Assembly (NCBI RefSeq): GCF_003335505.1
Contig: NZ_QPEX01000011.1
Span: 527,123 to 591,122, forward strand
DNA length: 64,000 nt
DNA from: Bremerella cremea
Lineage (GTDB): Bacteria > Planctomycetota > Planctomycetia > Pirellulales > Pirellulaceae
Reading direction: 5' to 3'
Shown: piece by piece, positions 8,568-17,621 of the stretch
How the letters are laid out: each line of letters starts with the position of its first letter
How positions within the stretch are numbered: the stretch's first letter is position 1
Position numbers and translations under genes: made by a program
The notes under the pieces: model-generated
Databases searched by the model: none
What the model was told of the DNA's origin: nothing
What the model saw: only the letters and a program-made list of their open reading frames with translations

Positions 8568-9536
8568 TTAGTTGTTGTTAATCACTTCGCCACCGTTGGT
8601 GGAGGTGCGTGCACGCCAGGTCCAAATATCGATCGTTTCAGGAACGAAGGTAACCGAAGCGTCGAAGTTAGCGGCGTTCACACCGCCTGGGTGCATGCTG
8701 AAAGCGGCAAAGGTGGCGCTACGCCAGTTATCGCCACTGTTGTGGCAAGGGATTTTCTGAATGTAGTCTTTCGAATCCCAGCAACGACGTCCCCCGTCGA
8801 CCGACGATCGGGTGTTGGGGCCAAGGTAACCAGTGAAACCAGCACCGGAAGCGTAAACCCCGGCAGCGTACATGCCTTGCCAACCTTGATCGTTGGTGTT
8901 CATCGGCAGTTCAGAAGCCATGATGGTGTTGCTGGTGCCGTCGGTGACGATGTTCAGACCGAAGATCTCGTAGCCCATCTTGAAGGCAGATCCACCGTTT
9001 TTGTAGGTCCACAAGCCATCCCAGTTGTTGGCATCCTGTTGGGCATAATTGGTGTTACCCACGCACAGACCATAGCTGTAGCGTTGATGCGACCAGTGAT
9101 GATTGCCGCTGTTCGATTCACCCAAGGTGACGGTTTCCGACGGGCACGAGTAGACGTTGAGCGGGGTTGTGCGGTAAAGCGTGTTGCGTCCGTCGTTTGC
9201 CCGAACGTGCGTGAAGTCAAGCGTCTCGTACAAAGCGTTCTGCTCGATAAACGGCAAGATGCGTCCGAAGGCTGAGATGGTGTCGCCGCTGTAATCATCG
9301 AAGCCGAGGTAGGGGAGCTTCTGATAAGTATCGTGATAATTGTGCAACGCCAGCCCAATATTCTTCAGGTTATTGGTGCACTGCATTCGCCGTGCTGCTT
9401 CACGGGCTTGTTGCACAGCTGGAAGTAGCAGGGCAATCAAAACACCGATGATGGCAATCACCACCAGCAATTCAACGAGCGTAAACCCACGACGTGGGGG
9501 AGAAACAGGTTCAGAGGGGGACGGACACATTTTCAT
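8568..9536 (-). CDS. DUF1559 prepilin-like protein
   Basis: 322 residues. After a short basic, proline-rich leader comes the type IV prepilin cleavage motif [10 protein letters not shown], a 20-residue hydrophobic helix ('[17 protein letters not shown]'), and '[16 protein letters not shown]', the diagnostic start of DUF1559. The C-terminus carries the family's '[18 protein letters not shown]' segment. DUF1559 proteins are massively expanded in planctomycetes; they are thought to be pseudopilins or surface proteins processed by prepilin peptidase, with roles undetermined. The ATG start has AAAGG seven bases upstream; an in-frame GTG seven codons earlier is less likely. The lipoprotein gene at 8511 follows 56 bp downstream. 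Confidence 0.92.
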   Translation of the reverse strand: MKMCPSPSEPVSPPRRGFTLVELLVVIAIIGVLIALLLPAVQQAREAARRMQCTNNLKNIGLALHNYHDTYQKLPYLGFDDYSGDTISAFGRILPFIEQNALYETLDFTHVRANDGRNTLYRTTPLNVYSCPSETVTLGESNSGNHHWSHQRYSYGLCVGNTNYAQQDANNWDGLWTYKNGGSAFKMGYEIFGLNIVTDGTSNTIMASELPMNTNDQGWQGMYAAGVYASGAGFTGYLGPNTRSSVDGGRRCWDSKDYIQKIPCHNSGDNWRSATFAAFSMHPGGVNAANFDASVTFVPETIDIWTWRARTSTNGGEVINNN

Positions 9537-10363
9537 GAAGGTGCCTTTCACCGCCACGCGGCAGTCGATGGGATGAGTGTGAATAAGACTATTGGGGGTA
9601 ATAGAGTACGAATAGCTAAAACCATTTTCTATACTTTTTTAGGCAAAGTTAATGAGAGGCAGCGTTTACTTTTTGAGAAGTGTTTCGTTTGCCGTCCGTT
9701 CACGGAACCATAATGACAATTAGAACTAATGAATAATGAGACGTAATGCTCCTATATCTCGGATGTACCAAAGGGGGAGGTGTTTGGAGTATTGTTGCTT
9801 ATAGATTGGTTTTAAAGGGATAGAGCTTGATGTTGGGGCGGCTGAAAGCCTGTCTAATGGTTGTGAAACGCACCATGGAATCGAGTGGGAGCGTTCGTTG
9901 GACAGAAAGAGCGACGAGAAGCGATTGAGAAGCTTACCGTCATCGAGGTCTATTTTTTCAGCGTAAACCTCGCCCAGAGATGGCATGACCAAAGTGGAAT
10001 AGAGATGCGAAGACTTTCCCTAGAAAATGAGGTTTGCAAGGGATACTGGGCTTCTTTAATAGGTTATTTAACTGGCTTATTTGCTATAGTCGGACTATTT
10101 GCTGTAGTCATACTGCACCTATGGGGTATGCGCGCTAAGTGCGGTACTCGCAAGGGGTTTGGAAAGCTGCTTCTCGCCCTTTCGTGGGGATTTGGAAAAA
10201 ATGGAGGTTAGTATTTGGCCATTCTGGTTTGACATGATGTTGACGAGACGTAGATAGCTTCGAGACTTTGCTCGACTGCTTCTACAGTTGGGGTTCGGAT
10301 AGGTCAGCAGGTCTTGCTGTTTCAGTTCGCTAACCTTGCAATTTATTGGCCGGAGATTTTCCA
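9537..10363. other. AT-rich, gene-poor interval
   Basis: 827 bp between the DUF1559 start and the chemoreceptor. About 9600-10130 is visibly richer in A and T than the rest of the window. The only plausible frame is the weak one at 10005-10211. No tRNA-like fold, insertion-sequence end or clear repeat is visible. It must carry the promoters of both flanking divergent genes. Confidence 0.5.
10005..10211 (+). CDS. Possible small membrane protein (weak)
   Basis: A 68-residue frame from ATG 10005 with one clear hydrophobic segment ('GYLTGLFAIVGLFAVVIL') followed by a basic tail. A longer version reaches back to 9885, but its extra residues are not convincing. No family recognised and no ribosome binding site that stands out. 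It lies in the AT-rich gap and could be a chance frame. Confidence 0.25.
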   Translation: MRRLSLENEVCKGYWASLIGYLTGLFAIVGLFAVVILHLWGMRAKCGTRKGFGKLLLALSWGFGKNGG

Positions 10364-12352
10364 ATGCCGAATACCGCAACGCTCGAAGCTCCTAGTAAGA
10401 CAACCAAATCAACCAGCACCAAGAGCCCTGCCAATCGTCGAAGCTCGGCCGAAGAAACGCTACGGCACGAGATTGACTTGCTCAAGGCTGAAAACGCGGC
10501 AATCAATCGATCTCAAGCGGTGATCGAATTTTCGCCCGACGGGACGATCTTGACTGCCAACAACAACTTCTTGAATGCCGTGGGGTATTCTTTGGATGAA
10601 ATTCAGGGACAGCATCATCGGATGTTTGTCGAACCTGCCTACGCCAACAGTGCCGAGTACCGCCGGTTTTGGGATAAGCTTGCCTCGGGAAGCTTTGAAG
10701 CAGGCCAATTTAAGCGTTTAGGAAAGGGTGGCAAGGAAATCTGGATTCAAGCCAGCTACAACCCGATCTTGGATGACCACGGCAAAACGATCAAGGTCGT
10801 CAAATACGCCACCGACGTGACCGAACAAAAGTTGGCCGAAGCTAATCTCGAAGGCCAGTTGGAAGCGATTGACAAGGTCCAGGCGGTCATCGAGTTCGCC
10901 ATGGATGGCACGGTCATCACGGCCAACGAGAACTTTCTTAACACGCTTGGCTATTCGTTGAATGAAATCCAGGGACAGCATCATCAGATGTTCGTCGAAG
11001 CGGAATTTGCCCGCAGCCCCGAGTATCGCCGGTTCTGGGAGAAGCTCAACCGTGGTGAATACGAAGCGAAGGAGTACAAGCGAATTGGCAAGGGAGGGAA
11101 GGAAGTTTGGATTCAAGCCTCCTACAACCCAATCTTAGATCCCAACGGCAAGCCTTACAAAGTCGTCAAATTTGCTACTGACGTTACCGAAGTCAAGTTG
11201 AAGAACGCGGATTACTCTGGCCAATTGGAAGCGATCAACAAGGCACAAGCCGTGATCGAGTTCAACATGGACGGCACCGTTCGCACGGCCAACGATAATT
11301 TCCTGCAAACGCTCGGCTACACGCTGGGCGAAATTCAGGGACGTCATCATCAAATCTTTGTGGAAAACGACTTCGCGGCTAGTGCCGAGTACCGTGAATT
11401 TTGGGCGAAGCTCAATCGCGGTGAATACGAAGCGAAGGAGTACAAGCGAATTGGTAAGGGGGGCAAAGAAGTCTGGATTCAAGCCTCGTACAACCCAATT
11501 CTCGACCTGAACGGCAAGCCGTACAAAGTGGTGAAGTATGCCACCGACGTCACTCGTCAGGTTCGTATGCGGATGGAAATGGCGGAACTGATTGCCAACG
11601 TCAACGAAAGTGCCAATCAGTTCACCGACAGTGCCACGACGGTCAGCGAAGCTTCGCAAACATTGGCTGAAGGGGCTCAAACGCAAAGTGCCGCAGTCGA
11701 AGAAATCAGCGCATCGGCACAAGAGCTGACCCGCTCCATTCAAGGGGTCCGTGACCGTGCCAACGAAACCGATAAGCTGGCTACCGAGACCAGTCGAATC
11801 GCCGTCGATGGTGGCCATGCGGTTACCAAGTCGGGCGAGGCGATGGACTTGATTAAAGCTTCTTCCGAACAGATCGGTGACATCATTCAGGTGATCAGCG
11901 AGATTGCCAGCCAGACCAACTTGCTCGCTTTGAATGCAGCGATCGAGGCAGCTCGGGCCGGTGAACATGGCCTGGGATTTGCCGTGGTGGCGGACGAAGT
12001 GCGAAAGTTGGCCGAACGAGCCAGCGATGCAGCCAAGGACGTTTCCGCGTTGATCAAGGAATCGACCGCTCGTGTTGCCAACGGTGTGGAACTGAGTTCT
12101 CAAGCCGGATCGGCCTTAGAGAAGATTGTTGCCGCCGTCGAATCGACGTCGAGCAAGATCGCCGAGATCGCTGCGGCGACCGACGAGCAGATCAGCATGG
12201 CTCAAGAGGTTTACAGCTCGGTCCAGCAAGTGGCTGGGGTTACCGAACAGTCAACCGCTTCCAGCGAAGAAATGGCCGCCAGTGCCGAAGAGCTTGGAGC
12301 TCAAGCTCAGTCGCTGAAAGAGCTGGTCGAAAGCTTCGATATGCACGGCTAA
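10364..12352 (+). CDS. Soluble methyl-accepting chemotaxis protein with three PAS domains
   Basis: 662 residues without any membrane helix, so a cytoplasmic receptor. A short N-terminal coil leads to three tandem PAS domains (roughly 51-160, 173-282 and 295-404), spaced exactly 122 residues apart. Each has 'QAVIEF..DGT..TAN.NFL...GY' and '[15 protein letters not shown]', then a PAC-like 'KVVK.ATDVT'. The C-terminal half is an MCP signalling domain with the hairpin tip '[20 protein letters not shown]' and the nearby '[12 protein letters not shown]', the site contacting CheA and CheW. PAS domains of this type ('FWDKL..G.') often sense redox or oxygen through bound flavin or haem. ATG 10364 is chosen because GGAG lies eight bases before it. 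No other che genes are adjacent. Confidence 0.93.
   Translation: MPNTATLEAPSKTTKSTSTKSPANRRSSAEETLRHEIDLLKAENAAINRSQAVIEFSPDGTILTANNNFLNAVGYSLDEIQGQHHRMFVEPAYANSAEYRRFWDKLASGSFEAGQFKRLGKGGKEIWIQASYNPILDDHGKTIKVVKYATDVTEQKLAEANLEGQLEAIDKVQAVIEFAMDGTVITANENFLNTLGYSLNEIQGQHHQMFVEAEFARSPEYRRFWEKLNRGEYEAKEYKRIGKGGKEVWIQASYNPILDPNGKPYKVVKFATDVTEVKLKNADYSGQLEAINKAQAVIEFNMDGTVRTANDNFLQTLGYTLGEIQGRHHQIFVENDFAASAEYREFWAKLNRGEYEAKEYKRIGKGGKEVWIQASYNPILDLNGKPYKVVKYATDVTRQVRMRMEMAELIANVNESANQFTDSATTVSEASQTLAEGAQTQSAAVEEISASAQELTRSIQGVRDRANETDKLATETSRIAVDGGHAVTKSGEAMDLIKASSEQIGDIIQVISEIASQTNLLALNAAIEAARAGEHGLGFAVVADEVRKLAERASDAAKDVSALIKESTARVANGVELSSQAGSALEKIVAAVESTSSKIAEIAAATDEQISMAQEVYSSVQQVAGVTEQSTASSEEMAASAEELGAQAQSLKELVESFDMHG
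10514..11560 (+). repeat. Three in-frame 366-bp repeats encoding the PAS domains
   Basis: The coding DNA of the three PAS units repeats with a period of exactly 366 bp, starting near 10514, 10880 and 11246. Units 2 and 3 are most alike, including long identical runs around the segment encoding Y-E-A-K-E-Y-K-R (near 11050-11110 and 11416-11476). This points to a recent internal duplication or gene conversion. Confidence 0.85.
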
Positions 12353-12424
12353 GCCGAACGCAGCGAAGTAAGTACGCTTGAAAACAATTGGGGGCTGACG
12401 CACTATCGCTCAGTCTTGGGTGGC

Positions 12425-12454
12425 AGGGGCCTATCTTTTAAAGATGGTTGCCCC
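12425..12454 (+). terminator. Hairpin after the chemoreceptor gene
   Basis: The arms AGGGGC and GCCCCT enclose an inner pair ATCTTT / AAAGAT, giving a two-part stem 72 bp after the stop codon. Only three T follow, so it may be a weak or Rho-assisted terminator. Confidence 0.45.
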
Positions 12455-12514
12455 TTTCGCCGATTCTTGTCCGTCCGATGCCGGACTTGCTTGAAGTGCA
12501 GGGGGGAAAGCATT

Positions 12515-12534
12515 ATTCTTAATTGCGTAAGAAT
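12515..12534. promoter_or_regulatory. Candidate operator upstream of the COG0523 GTPase
   Basis: A perfect 7-bp inverted repeat, ATTCTTA-(6)-TAAGAAT, 45 bp before the chosen start codon. COG0523 genes are often repressed by Zur or other Fur-family regulators, whose operators are AT-rich palindromes of about this size. The assignment is inference; the palindrome itself is seen directly. Confidence 0.4.
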
Positions 12535-12579
12535 GTTGGCATTCTCTTAAACACTCTCTCCATCGGCAGGGCTTTCGTT

Positions 12580-13695
12580 ATGACGACCACTACTCCCAAG
12601 ATTCGATTTGTCATGATCGGTGGTTTTTTGGGAGCAGGCAAAACCACCACGATTGGCCGTTTGGCCAAGGCTTATCAAGACCAAGGGCTGAAGGTGGGTG
12701 TCGTGACAAATGATCAGGCCGCCGATCTTGTGGATACCAACTTGCTACGGTCTCAAGGGCTGCAAGTGGGCGAAGTCGCTGGGGCCTGCTTCTGTTGCAA
12801 CTTCAACGAACTGACTTCCACCGTCGAGAAGCTGTCGGCGGAAGAGCGACCAGATGTGGTGATCGCCGAGCCGGTCGGGAGTTGTACCGATCTGGTTGCA
12901 ACGGTGATTCAACCGCTGATGCGTTTGTTTAAAGCCCAGTTCGATGTCGCACCGTATGGGGTTATTTTGAAACCGTCGCACGGTTTGCGAATTTTGCGGC
13001 AGGAGGCCAATGCTGGGTTTTCGCCGAAGGCTGCTTACATCTTTGAGAAGCAGCTTGAAGAAGCAGACTTTCTAATCGTTAATCGAATTGATGAACTCAG
13101 TGCCGAGCAGGTTGAGGAGCTTGTGGGGCTCATTCAGAAGTTTGCACCTGGGACACCGATTTTACGCCAGTCTGCTAAAACAGGAGAGGGCTTCGCTGGC
13201 TTGATCGACATGCTCGACCAACGCGGTGCATTTGGGCAGAAGATTTTAGAACTGGACTACGATGTCTATGCGGAAGGGGAAGCTGAGCTTGGCTGGCTGA
13301 ACGGCAGCATGAAGGTGACCGCCGACAAGGCCTTTGCGTTGGATGAAGTGTTGCTCGGAATTGTGGAAGGGCTGCGCAGCGAACTGGCGAACGCCCAGGC
13401 CGAGACCGCTCACTTGAAGACAATTGGCTTGTGGGAAGGTGCTTATGGTGTGGCCAACCTGGTGAGCAGCGATACGCCGGCGGTCATGTCCCTAGAATCA
13501 AATTGCCAAACCAAAACCGCCGAGATCGTGGTGAACGCACGGGTCGCGATCGATCCTGAAACATTGCAAGCCGAGGTCGAAAAGGTGGTCCAGGCCGTTG
13601 CCGACAAGCACGGCCTGAAGGTTGAATTCCATCAAACGCAAAGCTTCCGGCCTGGTCGCCCGGTGCCGACGCATCGCTTTACTCAGCCACTCTAG
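12580..13695 (+). CDS. COG0523/CobW-family metallochaperone GTPase
   Basis: 371 residues. Walker A '[10 protein letters not shown]' lies at about 14-23, followed by '[12 protein letters not shown]', the conserved 'GACFCC' (Cys-x-Cys-Cys metal-binding motif, about 68-73), a Walker B-like '[10 protein letters not shown]', and an 'NRIDEL' guanine-specificity element resembling NKxD. The family couples GTP hydrolysis to delivery of zinc, cobalt or other metals to client enzymes. The C-terminal part differs from classic CobW and is rich in E and A. ATG 12580 follows GGCAGGG by nine bases; an upstream frame from 12523 would run through the palindrome at 12515-12534. It converges with the TonB-dependent receptor gene, and the shared terminator hints at no operon between them. 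Confidence 0.85.
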   Translation: MTTTTPKIRFVMIGGFLGAGKTTTIGRLAKAYQDQGLKVGVVTNDQAADLVDTNLLRSQGLQVGEVAGACFCCNFNELTSTVEKLSAEERPDVVIAEPVGSCTDLVATVIQPLMRLFKAQFDVAPYGVILKPSHGLRILRQEANAGFSPKAAYIFEKQLEEADFLIVNRIDELSAEQVEELVGLIQKFAPGTPILRQSAKTGEGFAGLIDMLDQRGAFGQKILELDYDVYAEGEAELGWLNGSMKVTADKAFALDEVLLGIVEGLRSELANAQAETAHLKTIGLWEGAYGVANLVSSDTPAVMSLESNCQTKTAEIVVNARVAIDPETLQAEVEKVVQAVADKHGLKVEFHQTQSFRPGRPVPTHRFTQPL

Positions 13696-13728
13696 CCGCT
13701 GTTTTTTTCGACAAAGGAAACAGCGGCT
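13694..13728. terminator. Bidirectional terminator between convergent genes
   Basis: A perfect 11-bp stem, AGCCGCTGTTT (13694-13704) / AAACAGCGGCT (13718-13728), sits between the stop of the COG0523 gene and the stop of the receptor gene. The stem overlaps the first stop codon. Confidence 0.7.
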
Positions 13729-13754
13729 GAGGTCGCCGGTTTAAGCCGCCTGCA

Positions 13755-15998
13755 TTAGTGGGTCAGTTCGTACGAAAGCAGGGCATTGATCCCTGGTCCG
13801 TCGCTGCCGGAGCCATGCACGCGGTACTGTTCGTCGAAGATGTTTTCGACGTTCAGTGAGACGCGCTGGCGGGGCGAGATCATCCGGCCGTAGCGAAAGT
13901 TCAAAGTCGCGAAACCGGGCGTGCCCCCAGGCGGGATACGATTGGGATCGGACTTGTCGCGAGCCGAAAGCCGGTCTTGCTTGTCCACGAGCCAAGCGTA
14001 CGTATCGAACCAGTCGCGACCTTCATTCCAGCGTTTACGAATGCCCAAAGTGCCTTGCTGGGGAGGAATACGAGAAAGCGGTTCGTCCTTCTCCAGGTTC
14101 TGCCCATAGGTATACCAATAGTTGCCGTACACGCTCCAGTTGTAGCTGAGCTGGTATTCGGCAGAGAACTCGACGCCGTTCAAATAGGCATGGCCATTCG
14201 AGCGGTCAAGCAGTTGCATTGTATTGGGGGCACTGGTGTCGATGTAGTTTTGTAAGTCGTTCCACCAGACATACGTCTGGGCACGGAATCGCTCGGTGTT
14301 CATCTTCGAGCCGATCTCGTAAGTGATGCTATTCTCGGGCATCAAATTGGGGTTGGGAAGTTGAGTCCCCACAAAGACATTTCCGTTGATCGCTGCCAGG
14401 TCGTCGATGTTTGGGGCGCGGAAGCCTTCGCTGATCGATCCCACCAGGTGAAGCTCGTCGGTCAGCTTGTAAGTCAAACCGATGTTGCCGACCCAGTCTT
14501 GGTATTCAGGGTCAATATGATCGCTGATCGAGCCTACGGTAACCGTTGCTCCGGCCGTCGTATGCTCGTAACGAACACCTCCGGTAAGCAGCAACTTTTC
14601 GGTTAGCTCACCTTCCCATTGCACATATCCGCCGTACCGAGAGTAAAAAGAATCGTTAGGGATCTCGCCGGGGCGATGGGTGACGGTGGGAGGAACGGTG
14701 CCGTAGTTGATATCGCTACGGGCCGAACCAATTTCGTCGTGGTACCAATCGAACCCGTAAGAAACGGTTCCCCAGCGATCGAGCGATTTCATGAACGAAA
14801 ACGTCAGGCCGAACTGTTCGTCAAAGAAGCTGCGTTCGCTGACAACGTTGGGATCTTTGCCGGGGCGAAAGTCTCGGTCTTTACGTAGCTCGTCGGTACG
14901 TTGTAGCGAGGTCGTTATTTGATAAAAGTCAGCTAACCCTACATCGCAGATCCCTTGATACCGCAAGTAATACAGATCGCGAACTTGGGGATCAAAAATC
15001 GATTCGCGATTGGCAGGATAGCGATCAGTGCGGAAGATATCTTCGCCGCGATAATGTTGCAGACCAAAAATAAGCTCCGAGGTGTCATCCACCAAGTAGG
15101 TGACTTTCAGGTCAGCAGCATTGTAACGCCAACTGGTTGCCGGTTGACGGCCGACGTCAAATCCTACCGGAGCATCAGGAGAACCGCCGATATCGAGGTT
15201 GTTGTAATTGCCGTAAGTACCGCCGCCATAGAACCCGGTCGATTCCGTGAATCCTTCGACACTCACACGCCCGGTATAGCCCAGGTCGGCGGAGCTGAAA
15301 CGTTGAATGGTGCCGCCGGTTAAGTAGTTGTAGCTGGTGTAGTTCGCGCTCTTGGTAACTACATTAATGACACCGCCGATTGCATCACTTCCGTACAGCA
15401 CACTACCAGGGCCGCGAATGACTTCAATGTGATCGACCGTGTTGGGATCGATTGTGTTGAAGTATTGATTGGGGCCACTCCGAAACGTAGCGTTGGTCAT
15501 GCGGACTCCGTCGACCATGATCAAGACTTGTTGGCCAGTCAAACCTCGGACATAGGGAGAGGATTGCCCACGTCCGGTTCGTTGAACCATAACCCCCACT
15601 TCATTCTCCAAAGCCTGGCCCATGTCGAGTGGTGCTTTTTCCAGCAAGCGTTGCTGCGAGATGATGTCGATGGCGCGGGGGTTATCGAAGAGAGACAGTG
15701 GTGCTCCTCGGGTACCGTCGCTCCAGCTTTGCAACATTTGGTCCGACAGCGCGGGAAACAGCGCATCGAACTCTGCCGCATCGTTGAAGATCGAATTCTC
15801 GTCGATCACATTGGGAAGTGTTTGCTGGGCTGGCTCAGATTGGTCGTTGGGAAGTACGTCGACCGGGGGGAGGCGTGGAGTTTCGTCTTGCCAAACAATC
15901 GGTTGCATCGAAGGGGCAGGGGAGAGCTCTTGCGAGAAAGCGGCCTGGGAAATCGTCCCCAGTAATAACGCGGTCAAAGAAAGTTGAATTTGAGACAT
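13755..15998 (-). CDS. TonB-dependent outer-membrane receptor (haem/siderophore type)
   Basis: 747 residues with a signal peptide (cleavage after 'AAFS', about residue 22). The plug domain (about 100-225) shows 'VMVQRTGRGQSSPYVRGLTG', 'VLIMVDGVRM' and 'IEVIRGPGSVLYGSDAIGGVINVVT', classic for this family. A 22-strand barrel follows. The 'YVRGLTGQQVLIMVDG' variant and the 'FNTIDP' segment resemble receptors of the haemoglobin/transferrin group. It imports a ligand across the outer membrane using energy from TonB. It is divergent from hemP and tonB-like genes, which supports haem or iron as substrate. The C-terminus ends in T-H rather than the usual aromatic residue, which is unusual for an outer-membrane barrel. 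Confidence 0.9.
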   Translation of the reverse strand: MSQIQLSLTALLLGTISQAAFSQELSPAPSMQPIVWQDETPRLPPVDVLPNDQSEPAQQTLPNVIDENSIFNDAAEFDALFPALSDQMLQSWSDGTRGAPLSLFDNPRAIDIISQQRLLEKAPLDMGQALENEVGVMVQRTGRGQSSPYVRGLTGQQVLIMVDGVRMTNATFRSGPNQYFNTIDPNTVDHIEVIRGPGSVLYGSDAIGGVINVVTKSANYTSYNYLTGGTIQRFSSADLGYTGRVSVEGFTESTGFYGGGTYGNYNNLDIGGSPDAPVGFDVGRQPATSWRYNAADLKVTYLVDDTSELIFGLQHYRGEDIFRTDRYPANRESIFDPQVRDLYYLRYQGICDVGLADFYQITTSLQRTDELRKDRDFRPGKDPNVVSERSFFDEQFGLTFSFMKSLDRWGTVSYGFDWYHDEIGSARSDINYGTVPPTVTHRPGEIPNDSFYSRYGGYVQWEGELTEKLLLTGGVRYEHTTAGATVTVGSISDHIDPEYQDWVGNIGLTYKLTDELHLVGSISEGFRAPNIDDLAAINGNVFVGTQLPNPNLMPENSITYEIGSKMNTERFRAQTYVWWNDLQNYIDTSAPNTMQLLDRSNGHAYLNGVEFSAEYQLSYNWSVYGNYWYTYGQNLEKDEPLSRIPPQQGTLGIRKRWNEGRDWFDTYAWLVDKQDRLSARDKSDPNRIPPGGTPGFATLNFRYGRMISPRQRVSLNVENIFDEQYRVHGSGSDGPGINALLSYELTH

Positions 15999-16378
15999 CG
16001 TGAGAGTGCTGGCTCCAGGCGAAAACCGGCCCTCTTGGCTCTGCAGCTAGAGGTGAGCTCGGTCTTCAGATGAAAGTGGGGTATCAGTCACCTTCGGCAG
16101 CAAGCTCGGTTGAATTCGGAGGAATGCTTGAAACCGCTAGAGATTGCCTGGCTTTACTAGAGTGTTTGTCGTATCTGGCGACATCGGTGTCGTGCTGCGC
16201 GACAGTGTTTGCCGTTTTGCCCAAGAAAATCGCTTGAATTGTCGCTGGCGCGCCAATTGCAATGTGAGAATTGCCCTCTGGCAAATTACGGAAAGCCGGG
16301 CGATTTTTCAAAAAACGATGTTCCACGAAACCCTGTCAGGGGATTCGTCCGATTCCTCTAGTAGAAGTGTTCAGCGCG
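15999..16378. other. Divergent promoter region, receptor / hemP
   Basis: 380 bp that must hold promoters for both directions. I looked for a Fur-box-like palindrome (GATAAT type) and saw none that is convincing. The frame 16084-16326 on the minus strand is not supported by any recognisable feature. Confidence 0.4.
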
Positions 16379-16579
16379 ATGCATGGTAGCTATGATGACA
16401 TGAGCGGTGTCCAGGTAACCGATCGACCGCTTCAGCGTGTTTCTGCTGATCAAGATCGTTGTTCGCCGATTGCCTCTCAGGACCTCTTACAGGGCCAGCG
16501 GCAGGTTTGGATCGATCACGGTGGCACGCTTTATTGTTTGAAGGCGACCTCTAACGGGCGTCTGTATTTGACCAAATAG
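16379..16579 (+). CDS. hemP: Hemin uptake protein HemP
   Basis: A 66-residue protein from ATG 16379 (a second ATG at 16400 would give 59). The C-terminal 33 residues show the HemP pattern: 'LLQGQRQVWIDHGG..Y.L..T.NGRLYLTK', matching the family consensus 'LL.G.R.V.I.H.G..Y.LR.T..GKLILTK'. HemP proteins are small and accompany haem receptors in many bacteria; in some they act as regulators or accessories of haem uptake. It lies between the divergent TonB-dependent receptor and a TonB-like gene 93 bp downstream, so it likely starts a haem-uptake unit. No strong ribosome binding site decides between the two starts. Confidence 0.8.
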   Translation: MHGSYDDMSGVQVTDRPLQRVSADQDRCSPIASQDLLQGQRQVWIDHGGTLYCLKATSNGRLYLTK

Positions 16580-16672
16580 AGTTCCCTGTCTGAACTTGCG
16601 GATAGACCCAGGGAAGCTCCCTTTGAAAGGCCAGTTTCCCTCGGTGGTTGTTGCCGTGGCTTGGTCAGAGAC

Positions 16673-17428
16673 ATGCGGCATTTAGCAACCCGACAATTTG
16701 CCATCCATTTTTCTGTGTGGTCCCATGCAATCGTGTTGCTGGCGATTGCCTGGAAAGGGTCGGCCATGTTGGTCACAACCGAGTTCGCCGGGCAGCGTCA
16801 GGCGGTCAACATTTCGGCCACCTTTGCTCCGCCAACCCCGCTAAGTGAGCCGGAACCGGTGGAAGTGGTGCAAAGCGAAATGGAAGCAGAGGAATCGACG
16901 GCCAACGTTGAGCCCGATGCTACCATCGCGAAAGAGACGCTCGATCTTCAGCCCACCGTTGAGCATTCTTCTCTCTTGGTCGAGCAGCCTGCGACCCCTA
17001 AGGTTCAAGTTGACCAGCGCCGGCAGTTCAAACGTCAGCCCGAACTGGTAGAGCCGGAGGTCAAGCGGCTTGAACGTAAAACGCGCACCTTCGAGGTCGC
17101 CTCGTTGGCCCAAGCCAAGCCGGCTCCTTTGGGAACGAGCAAGAAGACCCCGCCAGATTTCTCACAAAACCTGCCACCGGTCTACCCTGCGGAAGCACTT
17201 CGCAGAGGCTGGAAGGGAGAGGTTTTACTGCGTTTAACGATCGATCTCGATGGGACGGTAAGTGAGGTGACGATCGTCAGAAGCAGCGGTTACCCCATTC
17301 TGGACAGTGCAGCAGTAGCCGCAGTGCGGTCGTGGCGTGGTGTACCTACGATGCAAGATGGAGAGCCTATTGTCGCCCAATGGGAGCTTCCCATTCGCTT
17401 TCGTTCCCGCCCCGTTTCTACCCGATGA
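16673..17428 (+). CDS. tonB: TonB-family energy transducer
   Basis: 251 residues from ATG 16673 (a TTG at 16661 would add four). One N-terminal membrane helix (about 12-32), then an acidic, glutamate- and proline-containing periplasmic spacer of about 110 residues, then a TonB C-terminal domain (about 160-245): 'VYPAEALRRGWKGEVLLRLTID', 'DGTVSEVTIVRSSGYPILDSAAVAAVR.W'. It carries proton-motive energy from ExbB/ExbD to outer-membrane receptors. ExbB and ExbD are not in the window. The position after hemP and opposite the receptor gene suggests it serves that receptor. The spacer is less proline-rich than enterobacterial TonB. Confidence 0.85.
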   Translation: MRHLATRQFAIHFSVWSHAIVLLAIAWKGSAMLVTTEFAGQRQAVNISATFAPPTPLSEPEPVEVVQSEMEAEESTANVEPDATIAKETLDLQPTVEHSSLLVEQPATPKVQVDQRRQFKRQPELVEPEVKRLERKTRTFEVASLAQAKPAPLGTSKKTPPDFSQNLPPVYPAEALRRGWKGEVLLRLTIDLDGTVSEVTIVRSSGYPILDSAAVAAVRSWRGVPTMQDGEPIVAQWELPIRFRSRPVSTR

Positions 17429-17621
17429 GTGCCGCGTTTCTGGCTGGCACAATCCGGATATTCAACGTATCTCGTTACAGAAAAGGCCTCCCCCGTCATT
17501 TTGGAGCAACCTGCGGAAAGGCGCGATAGAGATTGCTGCCTGGGGGGTCGATAACGGGTAGGTTGACTGGGCGAAGTTGCCCTCTCGATTCGAATTACCT
17601 ACGACAGGGGCAACGTAGGAA

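Noticed and set aside
11135..12103. 322-codon minus-strand frame
   Set aside because: Antisense to the chemoreceptor; the long opening is due to codon bias of the real gene.
16084..16326. 80-codon minus-strand frame between the receptor and hemP
   Set aside because: No recognisable feature and it occupies the expected divergent promoter region.
16000..16400. Fur box upstream of the haem uptake genes
   Set aside because: Expected from function, but no GATAAT-type palindrome is visible, so no site is claimed.
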